Positions 45,028 through 60,889 of a DNA stretch of 64,000 nt are shown piece by piece. Where the stretch lies: positions 203,195-267,194 of the forward strand of contig NW_006281116.1 in NCBI RefSeq assembly GCF_000203795.2, written 5' to 3'. Made by a program: the position numbers and the translations under genes. The stretch's first letter is position 1. Each line of letters starts with the position of its first letter. Below the pieces are notes generated by a model that had not been told where the DNA came from, did not search any database, and worked only from the letters and a program-made list of their open reading frames with translations. Source of the stretch: Batrachochytrium dendrobatidis JAM81. Its lineage: Eukaryota > Chytridiomycota > Chytridiomycetes > Rhizophydiales.

Positions 45028-45569
45028 ATGGACAAGTTGCTATTGGATCAAACCAGAAAAAAACGAAAATGTAATTTTTGGTTGTATCAGCCAAAACTTG
45101 AAATGCTCGATTCTCAATTGTTCAGATCTATTCATGAAATGCCCTCTATCACAATCCATTCTACTTGAAGTTTAGAGCTGTTTTATCACAGCTGATGATA
45201 AAAGGCATGAGAACGGAGAGAAAACACATTTCACGTTTTTACAGCCGTATTCATGTAAAATGGAGTATTTTTATCTTGATTGAAATATATGATGAATATT
45301 CGTTGTAACTTGCTACCAATATTGACTGTTTCTTCAAAACAGAATGCTCATAATAATACAAATTTTAGGTTTAAACTGAAATTATCCTCCTTTGGCAGCC
45401 ATACATTGTACAACCACCAGAAGATCAGTAAATCTAACAGGATTGACAACAATCATGCCATGAGACTGGTTATTTTTATGCACTGACACTCTTATTTAGT
45501 GATCCATTTTACGTGAATGTGGCAGTAAAGCATATGCATTCATGTTGCTGAAACAATCAGTCACAATGT
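45028..45569. other. spacer with a complete MITE-like copy
   Basis: Promoter side of uL16m plus the repeat at 45238-45529; no other feature seen. Confidence 0.4.
45238..45529 (+). repeat. complete MITE-like element, about 290 bp
   Basis: Left terminus TTTACAGCCGTATTCATGTA plus AAATGGA and the reverse complement of the right terminus, TTTACTGCCACATTCACGTA plus AAATGGA, match at 23 of 27 positions. There is no coding capacity. At least five partial copies lie elsewhere in the window. Confidence 0.75.
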
Positions 45570-46498
45570 TTATTCTGCTGGCTTTTGTTCATTAGCTACA
45601 TGCAGTCTTCCGTTACGAGGAACATACCAAGAGTCTTTGCGGCCAGCGCCAGCAGGTTGCATTGTAAACTATAATATAGTCACAATATCAGATTAAATAC
45701 GTCACACTCGTTTGATCAGTTCAGTTTAAATCAAAGTCACTCCATTTGAGATTCCAACAACTTACCGCAAACTTTTCAGCACCATACCACAGCAAGCCAG
45801 GGAAAACCAATGTTAGCATGGTAGAAATGAAGATGATGCGACGGTTGAATTTGAAGTAGTGGCGAGTGTTTTCTCGCATGTGATACCATTTTTCTATTAT
45901 AATGAAAAGCAAGATTCATTATACAACTAAAAGTTAGTTAAAGTGCATCTATTGATTTAAATATACTGGCCAATGACAGATCTAGCATTGATCCCAGCCC
46001 AAATTATAGTTTGAAATGGTTGATAAAATAAGCGCATACCAATAGCAGGATCAATCTAGAATCATGAACCGACAAGTTTCCAGGTCACATTATAATGGCG
46101 TTTTAAATCATTCCGTCAGCATTTAGTATATATTCAAGAGTTAGTTTTGCCATGATTTCAAAACAACTATTCAGGGCATCACATTGAAATGAAATGCTCA
46201 ATGAGTCAGCATAGACCAAAGATAAGAGCTACAAATAGACAAGTGAGAGTTGTCTATAGTTTCAACTTCAACACAGCATCTCTCATATATAGCAGTTATA
46301 CAAAGGGTTTAATGGTTGCTATTGGAATTCAGTTATGGCTTATCAGTGGATTGAAATAGGACAGACACTTGAGCATCACTTTGAAAATGATTGTATCTGC
46401 TGGATGGATAAAAAAGGAATGATTCAGACTAATGAACATCAATTCCAAGAGCGCCATACCAACAGCGGAGGATATTTTCCATGACCATGACCACCCAT
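45570..46498 (-). CDS. NDUFB4: complex I accessory subunit, B15/NDUFB4 type
   Basis: Four small exons. The first, from ATG at 46496-46498, encodes MGGHGHGKYPPLL, the His/Gly start of the fungal B15 subunit. The second (about 46045-46060) encodes IDPAI. The third (about 45769-45895) encodes EKWYHMRENTRHYFKFNRRI and a membrane span, IFISTMLTLVFPGLLWYGAE. The last ends FTMQPAGAGRKDSWYVPRNG with the stop at 45570-45572. Phases agree at each junction. The single span and short basic tail fit NDUFB4/NB5M in the membrane arm of mitochondrial complex I. The assignment rests on the N-terminal pattern and the MRENTxxYFK segment. Confidence 0.8.
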
Positions 46499-46681
46499 AT
46501 TGTCGCTAACTGTAAAGATGTGCTGGCTGGTATGTTTGACAAGTTTTCAACACTAAATTTGAGCGTTTGACCAAATTTGGTTTTATTTAGGCAAAATATT
46601 GATTTTGGCTATAGTGTAGATGTTGAATAAACCGAATTCAACTCACCAATATTCTTATCAATTAGGAGTGTCGGCATCAGC
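46499..46681. promoter_or_regulatory. bidirectional promoter region between NDUFB4 and CBC20
   Basis: Only 183 bp separate the two divergent start codons. No known element is recognised by eye. Confidence 0.5.
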
Positions 46682-47915
46682 ATGTCAGGCATCGTTCCTC
46701 CACTGGGTGCACCATCTACATATCGAGACAGAAAATATGAGGTGTGGTTGAGATGACTCAATGCAAGGTTTATTATTTTGGTTTGGGATTATCTACTTGA
46801 TAGTTGTATAGCTCTGAATTTGGTATTCGACTCTATTCAATATTATATTATTCGAGTCAAATATGGTGACTGTTACCCTATATTCCAAGGAATCTGCAAC
46901 ACACTTTTCAACCTATTTACTATCATGAATTTAATGATCTGCTCATACTATATAGGGAGGTCTGATAAAATTGGAAGAGGATTTGGAAAAGTCCACTACG
47001 CTTTATATTGGAAATTTATCCTTTTTCACCACTGAAGAGCAGATATATGAGCTCTTTTCTAAATGCGGTGAGATCAAGCGGATTATCATGGGTCTAGATA
47101 GAATTAAAAAGACTCCTTGTGGTTTCAGTTTTGTCGAGTTGAGTGAATACACATTCCATTTGGTTGAAGATAGCGTAGGAGAGTGAGGTGGTAACTTGCT
47201 AACAAAGTTTGTAATGAATTGATTTGAATACAGATACCATCATCGCCAGGATGCTTTGGACTGTATGAGCTTTATTAACGGTACTAAGCTCGATGAACGA
47301 CTAATTCGAATAGATATTGATCCGGGATTTGTAAATGGTCGTCAATATGGACGAGGACGAAGTGGTGGTCAGGTAATGCTTATGGATTTTAGTTGTATGT
47401 CTCTAAATAACCAGAACTGGATAGTAGTTGATTGAGTCTGATTTAAAAGATAAAGTTCTGACAGATGTACTGCTTTTGGTTATCTGTATGCCTACCCAAT
47501 AGGTGCGAGATGATCACCGAGAAGATTATGACGAAGGTCGTGGTGGATGGGGAGCACGCATGCGCGAGGATGAGCAGCGTGAACAGCATCAAAGAGATGT
47601 GTACGATGGACAGAATAGTTTTGCACATGTATCCCAAGGCGCATCGGATTACTACACCAAGTCTTATATCCGTAAGTAGACGAGTTTTTTTGAGAATGAC
47701 TGTATGAATTTATTTCTATACACTAGAAAGGGTTTGATGAATTGTATTCTAGAGTGTAGAATTGAACAAAATCTGATGTGAATTGTGTTGTTTCAATAGA
47801 AGTCGATAATATAAAACCTAAACGTGAAAGAGACGATTCAGATAATGAAGGCGATACAGATGAAATCAATGGAAGTCGACGATCCCAACCCATGCCCAAA
47901 ATGGATGGATGGTAA
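46682..47915 (+). CDS. CBC2: nuclear cap-binding complex small subunit (CBC20/NCBP2)
   Basis: Exon 1 (46682-46741) encodes [20 protein letters not shown], the cap-stacking N-terminus. Exon 2 (from 46956) encodes [20 protein letters not shown] and [20 protein letters not shown] then FSFVE, holding RNP2 (LYIGNL) and RNP1 (CGFSFVE). Exon 3 has [20 protein letters not shown] and [15 protein letters not shown]. Later exons give an RG/acidic tail ([14 protein letters not shown]) and the last ends PKMDGW with TAA at 47913-47915. It binds the m7G cap with CBC80 in the nucleus and promotes splicing and export. One donor (exon 2) is GTTGAG, less common than GTAAGT/GTGAGT used by neighbours. Confidence 0.94.
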
Positions 47916-48677
47916 TCTATCGTTTGTAATTACAAATGCCAAAATAAAACTGATCTTTTACCGAAACATTACAGAGAGGATGATTGCATGAGTTTGATAC
48001 AAGATTACACATGTGAGCATGACGAGTCTTGACTGAATGGAAACCGAGAGTCATGAAAACCAATGCTCAACATGGAGTTTGACGATTAGTTATCAATTTG
48101 TATTTTATAGAATGAGTTTGTAGTGAATCGTTTAAGCAATCGAATGACATTCAGTCAGGTTGAGACACGCAGCAACCAGATGATTGTGAAGCAACAAATG
48201 GCGAAGAGAACGGGACGAATAGGAAGCTTGATGAGCAAACTGCAAGTCTTGTTGCTGCACTTTTGCATTTGGTCGCAAGTCTTTTGTCCATCTGACTCTG
48301 CTGTAATCTCTTATTATTAGCAAACACTTTAAAGCATCAAACGTTGGTTCTTCAACTGCTGTTTTACTATCCTCATTGTTAGTCTTCACTGAGTATATCT
48401 GCGCTGCTTATCAAGACAACATTCTCGAGGTTTTTGCTAAAAACTCTTGTTGGCTTTGTTACTAGCTCACTGCATATCTTTTAATCAGGACTTGTTGCAT
48501 ACATCCCACATTTGTACTGCTTCACAAGTGTTTATCTTATTGTCAGCTGCTCTTGCTCAGTCCTGCTAGTGCAGTCTTTTATATTATCAAGGCTGCACTA
48601 TCCCAAATATCCATTTAATTCAGACATCGCCATCTACTTGATCTGTTCATACCAACACTATCCTCGGCACTGTTATA
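47916..48677. other. spacer upstream of the MYST gene, nothing recognised
   Basis: Short frames on both strands only; none is conserved-looking or splice-linked. Confidence 0.35.
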
Positions 48678-52190
<3,513 letters not shown>

Positions 52191-53048
52191 AGTGTTTTGG
52201 GGGCGAATCAAGTGTGCCATACTGTTATGCGTGGTGGAAAGATGCACTAAACAAAAGTTGGTTCGATCTTTTTAATAAATCTCGGGCATCTTGATTCTGC
52301 CCATGTTATTATACTATATTGACACTGGTTTGTTTTTAATGGCTATCCTTTGTTCATGTGGCCATATATACCGCAATGTATACCTATTCTTTCCAAAACA
52401 AACATCACACTACACTTTCTATTTAGATCTTTCAATGTAGAGGTTGTGGTAAATTATTACAGAAAGCTATATCAACATGCAATCAATGATGTTTAGAATT
52501 TAAAGTTTTAAATGAGATTCTACATTACAAGACTAGTATTGGAAATTGGAAAAGCTAGGTTATTTTTTCATTTCAATATGAAAATAAAAACAGGGCTGAT
52601 GGCTGAATATCGACGGCCATTGCAGTGGAATGCATCAAGTGGAATTTCAAATATATCATGGGTGTTTGCCAAAATTACAACGACCATCCAAAACATAATT
52701 ACCATTTGATTAATGCAAGTATAAACGGATGTTGCAAAGATGAGCTAGATATTGATAAAAGCGCGTTTATATGCTTTTGAACCGACTCGACATTTTTAAA
52801 TATTGAAATACATCTTAAACCTCGTATAAAATGGTATGCTACACATAAAAATGAGTGTGTCCTACTCCATATGTAGCTTCATTGCTACGTTGTATTTAAT
52901 GAGTATTAGTATTTTACCACAAGTACTAGCCATCAATTCACAATATGTCAAGGAGAATCAAAAACACTATTCATGTACCTTGTTTGTGGTGATACTTGAA
53001 CTCATAAATGTCAGAAAACTAAAAATAAGTGTGTTGATAATATCATAG
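52191..53048. other. spacer between MYST and IFT56 genes
   Basis: No coding frame or RNA signature supported. It should contain the IFT56 promoter. Confidence 0.4.
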
Positions 53049-55797
53049 ATGCTCTCTCGTGCTAAGCCGGCGGTTGCACCGTCAAACCCTACTCCTGTAT
53101 TGGATTCATTTGAAGCTAAAAAGATGGTTCCTAAACTAGAAACCTATATCAACAATCGTGACTATGTTGGGGCAGTTACACTTCTCGAGGTAAATATAAC
53201 AGTAGTTTGCAGCAATAATAGATGTTTATTCAAATTCCACTATCGACATTGCAAAATATCAGTTCTAGCATTAGCCCTAACAAAAATATTGAATTTTGCA
53301 AACCAGTTTACAAAGGCATCAGGAAATGGCAATATGGAAAATATGATGTGGCTTGGGTATTCACTCTTTCATCTTGGGGATTACAAAAAAGCCATGGACG
53401 TAAGTATTGAACAATATCAACTATTGGTTTCTGGATCGATGGGTTCATGTCAAGATCTTGGTGTGAAAATTAAGCTTCATTTAATTCACTGATATCACCA
53501 CAATTCTAGACGTATCAAGCTGTGCTTCTTATTGAAAACTGCGATTCATTGGTGCATCTATATCTTGCATGTTGCTACTTTTTTCTAGGAATGTATAGAG
53601 AAGCAGATGAAGAAGCTCAACGAGGTATATATTTGACTTTACTACAACTGAATTTTTTGTATTACCTTTTGTTTGATCATCTTTAAGCTATAACATACAC
53701 CTTACATGATTATTATACACAGGTCCAACATGCAAACTGCAAAATAGATTGTTATTCCACCTATCGCATAAATTCAATGACGAAAAACGACTTATGGGAT
53801 ATCATCAGAATCTTCAAGATGTAATTGAAGATCAGGTGTGTATAATTGCGTATTTGCATTGCCAGATATCACAAGATGTTGCTGCAAGGTCAAAATTTTG
53901 ATCTAAAATACTATCATCCTTGTATCTATTTTAAATTTTCATATTACTACAGCTAAGTCTTGCATCGATTCACTATTTGCGCAGCCATTACCAAGAAGCA
54001 ATCGATATTTACAAGCGAATTCTTCTTGAAAACAGGTACCTTGTTTGGGAATATACGATGGTGGTTTATAAACAAGTGTAGTGCCAAGTATTATGCCTAA
54101 CCCTACCAATTTTGTTCTTGATCAATCAATAGAGATTTTTTGGCCATCAATGTGTATGTTGCCATGTGTTATTACAAATTAGACTACTACGATGTATCCC
54201 AAGAAGTATTATCAGTGTATCTTGGAGCGTATCCAGACAGCGTGATTGCAACAAATTTGAAAGCATGCAATCATTTCCGACTGTACAATGGCAAAGCAGC
54301 TGAAACTGAATTGAAAGGACTATCTGAAAAAATGTCACACAACTTTCAGTTTGCTGAAGATCTCATCAAACACAATCTTGTGAGCCATATTGCTGCAATT
54401 TTGTAAATGCACTTTTGTCAAGCTACTAATTTTTAGAGTGATTTGCAGCCATTATACTAAAATATGTGATATAATCATACACTTTACAGGTTGTGTTTAA
54501 AAATGGAGAAGGTGCGCTGCAGGTTTTACCTCCACTGATTGATGTGATTCCAGAAGCGCGTCTGAATCTGGTGATTTACCATTTGCGCAATGATGATATT
54601 GTATCTGCTTTCAATTTAATGAAAGATGTTGAGCCATCTACCCCACAGGTAAATCTACTATACTGCTGCAATGTATTCATTTCATTTCCAAATGCATTGG
54701 CTATGTGACACTTTTCAGCTGGAATGACCATTGCATTGACATGGTTCTAATTTAAATACAAACATTAGGAGTACATTCTTAAAGGAATAGTAAATGCCTC
54801 GCTTGGTCAGGAGCAAGAGTCAAGAGAGCATCTAAAAATAGCACAGCAATACTTTCAGCTGGTTGGAGGATCTGCTAGCGAATGCGATACTATTCCAGGT
54901 CGTCAATGCATGGCATCCTGTTTCTTTTTACTGAAGCAGTTTGACGATGTTCTTATCTACCTCAACTCAATCAAAGTAAAATCATTTAGCTTTAAACATT
55001 GTATGCAGTTTTTATTCTGTCAGTAGCGCATCTATTTCTAAGCTTTATCAATTTAGGGATATTTCTATAACGACGACACGTTTAACTATAACTATGCACA
55101 AGCTAAAGTTGCTACGGGTGCATTTGAAGAGGGCGAAGAAATTTTGCTGACGATCCAAAGCGAAAAGTTTAAAAATGAAAACGCATATTTGAGTCATTTG
55201 GCACGATGCTGTAAGTGATGTTTTGAGCTCAAATTGATGATATCCTATTGAGCATCAATCATAGTTGGAATGCTAACTACCATTTTGAATAATAGATATT
55301 ATGAACAAAAAGCCTCGGTTGGCATGGGAGCTTTATTTGAAAATGGAAACATCAAGCGAATCGTTTAGCTTGCTCCAGTTGATTGCAAACGATTGTTACA
55401 AGGTAATCTTGGTTTAAATCTAAAAGAAAATGGTTTCAAAAACTGATATGAATAACAGCATTTGTAAATTTCATCTAGACATCACATTTCTATTATGCTG
55501 CTAAAGCATTTGATGTTCTTGAACGACTGGATCCTAATCCCGAGTTTTGGGAAGGCAAACGAGGCGCGTGTGTTGGCGTATTTAAACAAGTCATCAACAG
55601 TGAAGAGTCTAAAGAATATCTCAGAGATGTCATTTCAATGCTGAGAAACACATCCAACCCACAGGTGGAGTACATTATCCGAGTGATGAAAAAGGTAAGA
55701 TTTTAAAATAAGTCGAATGTTGATGCAATCCAACTCACCATATTGTGGCTGGTGTAGTATTCCAAGGAAAACAGGATTTCAATTTGATGACTATTGC
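53049..55797 (+). CDS. IFT56: intraflagellar transport protein IFT56 (TTC26/DYF-13)
   Basis: ATG at 53049 opens [20 protein letters not shown], the family's characteristic first residues. About eleven exons follow with tetratricopeptide repeats. Examples: [115 protein letters not shown] and [20 protein letters not shown]. The final exon encodes YSKENRISI with TGA at 55795-55797. Identity to animal IFT56 is high along the whole length, about 550 residues. It is an IFT-B subunit needed to deliver motility cargo into the flagellum. With DRC9 and DNAAF3 it shows that the organism builds motile flagella. Confidence 0.96.
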
Positions 55798-56121
55798 TGT
55801 CAGTGTATGGCCAGTTGGATTATGAATGGATGCTCAACAGCAATCTCATCAACAGACTCATTTCAAATAAAAGGGCCAACTTTGGGCTTTCGACAATCAG
55901 ATTTATTAAATATTTGATCAGATGCGGGTGTGTATGGTGTACAAGTCATATTGATGATGGCTTCAAGTCCTTGGTTATAGTTTTATTGAAATAACTGGAT
56001 ATTCTGAGACTGGCTGAATGGATTGAAACTTGCATAGTTGGCATTCCTGGAGCAGAGTTGGACTTGAAGCGACTGTTCTTTCCAATCCACTTACCAAACC
56101 GTATATTCTATGTAGATCTTA
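55798..56121. other. spacer holding the unresolved TOP3 first exon
   Basis: The first recognised TOP3 exon begins after CTATGTAG at about 56114. A short initial exon with the start codon must lie to the left and was not identified with confidence. Confidence 0.4.
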
Positions 56122-59100
56122 TGTGTAGCAGAAAAACCATCTATATCAAAGTCGGTAGCTGAGATCCTTGGTGACGGACGGTTTGAAACAGTATGTGCTT
56201 CTGGATCATGCCAGCACTGAATCGTTGCATTTTAAACTGGAGTTCTGGGCTCATCTATTATATTCTACTATATTAAACAGAGCTCAACTGCCAACAAGTA
56301 CATCAAAAACTATGAGTTTAGTCAACAATGTCAGGGAAGAGAGTGTACAGTAGTGATGACTGCACTGCTTGGACATTTGATGGAAAGTGACTTTTCTCCT
56401 GAATGGAAGAGCTGGCGAATGGCTACGCTGCAACATCTCTTTGGAGCGCCTATTCAAAAAAAAGTCAAACAGGTAATCTAGGCGATTGTACTGATGTGTT
56501 CTGAAATTCAGACTGTTGGGTTGGGATTTTTAACTCTAATATGCATTATATCTTGACTTTGTCATATATTGTTGAACAGGACATGAAAGGTTTGGCTGAC
56601 AATCTGCGTGCAAAATCTCGGCAATCTGAGATGCTAGTTATTTGGACAGATTGTGACCGAGAAGGAGAAAATATTGGTGCCGAGGTGGTTCAGGTGTGTC
56701 GTGAAACCAATCCCAACATTATTGTTAAACGAGCAAGGTTTTCCGTAGTCCAAGCAAGGCAAGAGCTAATTTCAATTTGATTCTAACGAGTTGCAAATTG
56801 TCTGGCTTGAATAACGCTTTATGGTTTTTCATATTTTAACGATTACATAGAGAGATTAAGCAGGCATGGAATCGACTGGTTGAGTTAGATTGGCGCGCAG
56901 CGGCAGCAGTGGATGCTCGAACTGAATTAGATTTGCGAATTGGTGCCGTTTTTACCAGATTTCAAACACTTCAATTACAAGGTCATTTCAAAGAACTCAG
57001 CGAACAGATACTCAGCTACGGTATGCTACTATTTTGAATTTAGTTTGTGAAATACAAGTTTGCCATTTATTTTTGAAAGAGTTCAGCATTGATGACAACG
57101 CTGCTGCATGAAATTTCAAGGTCCGTGTCAGTTTCCAACTCTGGGATTTGTTGTTGATCGGTTTAGAAAGGTCCAGAGCTTTATTCCAGAGAAGTTTTGG
57201 AGCATTACACTTGAAGTGACACGGAACGGACTCCGGGCTGTTTTTGGGTGGTCTCGCAACCATTTGTTCAACCGGCACATTGTTCTTGCTTTATACGAGT
57301 TGTGTATGAAAAATCCAGTATGCACCATTTCTAAAGTTGAAGCAAAACCTAAATCAAAATGGTAGGAAGACTGTCACATAAACTGCTGTTTTTGAGATTT
57401 GTTCAATACAAAATGGTTTATTGTAATTTAAATTAGGGCTCCTTTGCCACTTACTACGGTGGAGCTTCAAAAAGTTGGATCTCGTTTCTTGCATATGAGT
57501 TCGGACCGTGTCATGCAGGTGATTGATGTATGGATTCGACATTCAAGTTGCTGTATATGTTATACTAATTTACAACTATGGCTGTAATTTGATTGGTGAC
57601 GTAAAGGTTGCAGAGGCACTGTATAATCGTGGTATAGTCAGCTATCCAAGAACCGAGACCGACTGCTTCGATGATAAGTTTGATCTAATGCCTCTAATTG
57701 AAAAACAAACACAAAGTCAAGAATGGGGCAGCTATGCAGCTAGGTTAGTTTTCAAATTTTCAATGCAAATAATAACTATATTTAGCTAACAGCCTGATCC
57801 ATATAAAAGTCTTTTAAATGGAAAGTTTACTAAACCGCGCAAGGGTAAAAACAACGACCAAGCACATCCGCCGATTCATCCTGTTCGTGCTGCATTTGAT
57901 TTGTCTGGTGACGAAAAGAAAGTTTTTGATTATATTACACGAAGGTTTTTAGCCTGTTGCTCAGCAGCAGCCAGAGGACAAGAAACTGTGGTTGATTTGG
58001 AACTTTCCCAAGAAAAATTTACTTCATCAGGTATACTTGAAGTTTAATGATTTGCATTTATTTTTTTAGTTGATGCTTACATCAGTTTGTTTAGGGCTTA
58101 TGATTTTGGAAAGAAATTACTTGGAGGTGTTTCCATATGAAAAATGGTCAGATTCTGATATTCCAACGTTTTCCGTTGGCGAGCGAGTTGAACCGTCATT
58201 ATTAGAGATGCGTGAAGGAAGTACTACCAGACCAACAATGCTCACTGAGGCCGATCTTATTACGCTCATGGATAAAAGTGGTATTGGTACAGATGCCACT
58301 ATTCACGAGCATATCAAAAAAATCCTTGATCGGGAATATGCACGCAAAGAAAACATTTACTTTTTTCCAACGACACTGGGAATGGCGCTGGTTACTGCAT
58401 ATGACGAGATGGACATTGATTTGTCTCTATCTAGACCATTTCTTCGTAGTTTGGTAGGAAATTGTTGTTGAGATTTGAGTTTGGTTTTTGTATTGACATT
58501 CATTGTTGAACATGCTGTTTCAGACAGAAGCAAATATGAAAAAAATCTGCGATGGGGCTCGACAACGTGAGGATGTTGTATCTGAAAGCATAGAGCTATA
58601 TAAAAATGTCTTTATTGCAGCGTTTGGTCAAGCAAGTAAACTACACGAATCGTGTGCCAAATTTTTTGGCCATGCACCAGATGCAACTCCAGTAGGTTTG
58701 CTTTACTTGAATAGTGTATAGGGCATTTAATTATGCACGAGCAATGCTGTTTAGTTTATGTCATATGTTTACGGTTCCACTCTTTGATTCTTGTAAATAT
58801 TCTAGCAAAGAGCCGATCGCTTCAACGATGTAGCCATACGCAATTGTCCCAAATGCCGGTTACCCATGACACTTCGTGTGTTGCCAAATAATACAAAAAT
58901 GATAGGTATAACAGTCCACAAGAGTTTTTATATCTTTGTTGTATGGCGGTAATGAATATACCTTGTCTGATTCTCGCTGTTTTAATTTTGGACATTAGGT
59001 TGCTCGGGATATCCAGCGTGTCGTGAAGTTTTGTTTCTGCCATCTTTTGTTACAAACGTTGCAAAATCTGAAAACACATGCAGTACATGTGGCAATGCTA

Positions 59101-60856
59101 CTGAACCTACCAGTAAACTACAACTCAGCTTTCGCCCACACTCTGTTCCACCCACAATTCCTTTGGAGGTTCGTGTGCTTTATTCTGGTTTGAAAATGAT
59201 TGTACTCGAATCCTGGTTGTACTAATCTTGGCAACCCTGATAATATACAGTATGATACTTGCGTATGGTGTGACGATCAGTTACTTGAATTATTTTCATT
59301 TGAACGTGGAAGGAACCGAGCGCCTCCACAACAACAATCTGGTTCAACTATTTCTGAAAATGTTAGAAGATGGTTGAAGTGTATTGCTTTATTGTTTTGA
59401 CAAAGTTTGTATTGACTGACATGATTTTTAGATTCACAATTATCCGCCTCCACCTCCTCCGTCTGCTGGAGCTGCTGCTATCACGACATCATTCTCATCC
59501 ACACCATTGACTCAAATTTCACCACCAAGATATAATGCACCACAGCATCATCCGCTCCAAACAAACCAAAGAAATCCTACGTTTAACAGTGTAGATGAAG
59601 ATGCTCAAATGTGCTTATGCCTGATGCCGCTTTTGGAATTAACGGTTCGAAAAGAAGGTCCAAATCAAGGCCGGATATTTCTGTCCTGTCCCAAACCAAA
59701 AGATGATCCAACACGATGTCATATTTTTCAAGCAAGTCTATGCATTATCAATTTATTTGTGTGCTGGTGATGTATAGCACCATGCACCATAGAATGCAGA
59801 CATACACATCGATCATCACGCTAATACAATTGGCTTTATACTGTATTTATTACAAAAGTGGAAGGATGACATGGCGCAAAATCGAGATCAGTCGTTTGGT
59901 GAGCGATCCGGAGGTAGCAGATCTAGCCATACCCAGACGTGTTCATGTCTGTCAGTATGTTCACTGCTAACAGTCAGAAAAGAGGGACCAAACCAAGGTC
60001 GTCAGTTTTACGCATGTAGCAAAGCCCAAACCGATCCTACAAGATGTACATTTTTTTTGGTACGAAATCGATATGAAATACCATGTGTTACATATGCTTG
60101 CCGTGAAATGTATAGTATTTGTTGTTGGCCGATTGCTTATATTAACCGACTATATGAAATCTATATTTGTTGAATAGTGGGTAGACGATCAGTCTGTAAC
60201 TACTGGAAAGAATGGTGAAAGCGTTCAGGTATATTTATGGAATGGTCTATAGATGTCACATTTGTATGCAAGACTCAAATTGAATTATATTTATTTTCTG
60301 CAGCGTCAACACGCACAGGATATGCCTGGTTATAACTCTATTGGAAGAACGAGTAACAATTCATCTAGGCCACGTTGCCAATGTGATCTGATTGCAGTTT
60401 CAAAAACTGCACAGGGAGATGGTCCGAACAAAGGTCGGCAGTATTATACATGTGCCAAGTCTGCTGCACAATGTCGATTTTTTGCATGGGCAGACGAGTC
60501 TTTGCCACGGAATGGACCCACTGGAAGTGCAAATACTAATAATGACTCTGCAACTAATCTAACGTGTTTCAACTGCAATCAGGTTTTTTATCATTGAATT
60601 TTGCAACATGTCATTCACAAGGGGATATACTTGCTCATTCACATGCTTATAAATTGATTTATTATTCAAGGTTGGACATTTTTCTAGTAATTGTCCACAG
60701 CCAAAAGGAAAATCTTCATCATCACGAGGAAGAGGCAGTCGAGGTCGGGGCAGAGGAAGGGGTAGAGGAAAATCGGCCTCCAGTTCCCGTGGGAGAGTAA
60801 GTAAATCTCAGCGAGGTAAAGGACGGGGATCTACTAGCGGTGATGTAGACTTTTAA
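56114..60856 (+). CDS. TOP3: DNA topoisomerase III (type IA) with three GRF zinc fingers
   Basis: The Toprim domain starts ILCVAEKPSISKSVAEILGD and has the metal site TDCDREGENIGAEVVQVC at about 56650. The catalytic tyrosine is in NRGIVSYPRTETDCFDDKF at about 57640. The cleft region includes AHPPIHPVRAAFDLSGDEKK and LITLMDKSGIGTDATIHEHI. A topoisomerase zinc finger follows (IRNCPKCRLPMTLRVLPNN, GCSGYPACREV). Three GRF fingers come next (near 59610-59740, 59935-60060 and 60365-60490), each with a GPNxGRxFxxC-like core, then a CCHC knuckle (CFNCNQV...FSSNC) and an RG-rich tail to TAA 60854-60856. The animal TOP3A tail has similar parts. It would dissolve double Holliday junctions with a RecQ helicase and RMI1. 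The start codon exon is unresolved. Its 3' end is 33 bp from that of DNAAF3. Confidence 0.94.
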
Positions 60857-60889
60857 TTTTTTGAAAGCCATATGCAAATGGGAGTCAAT

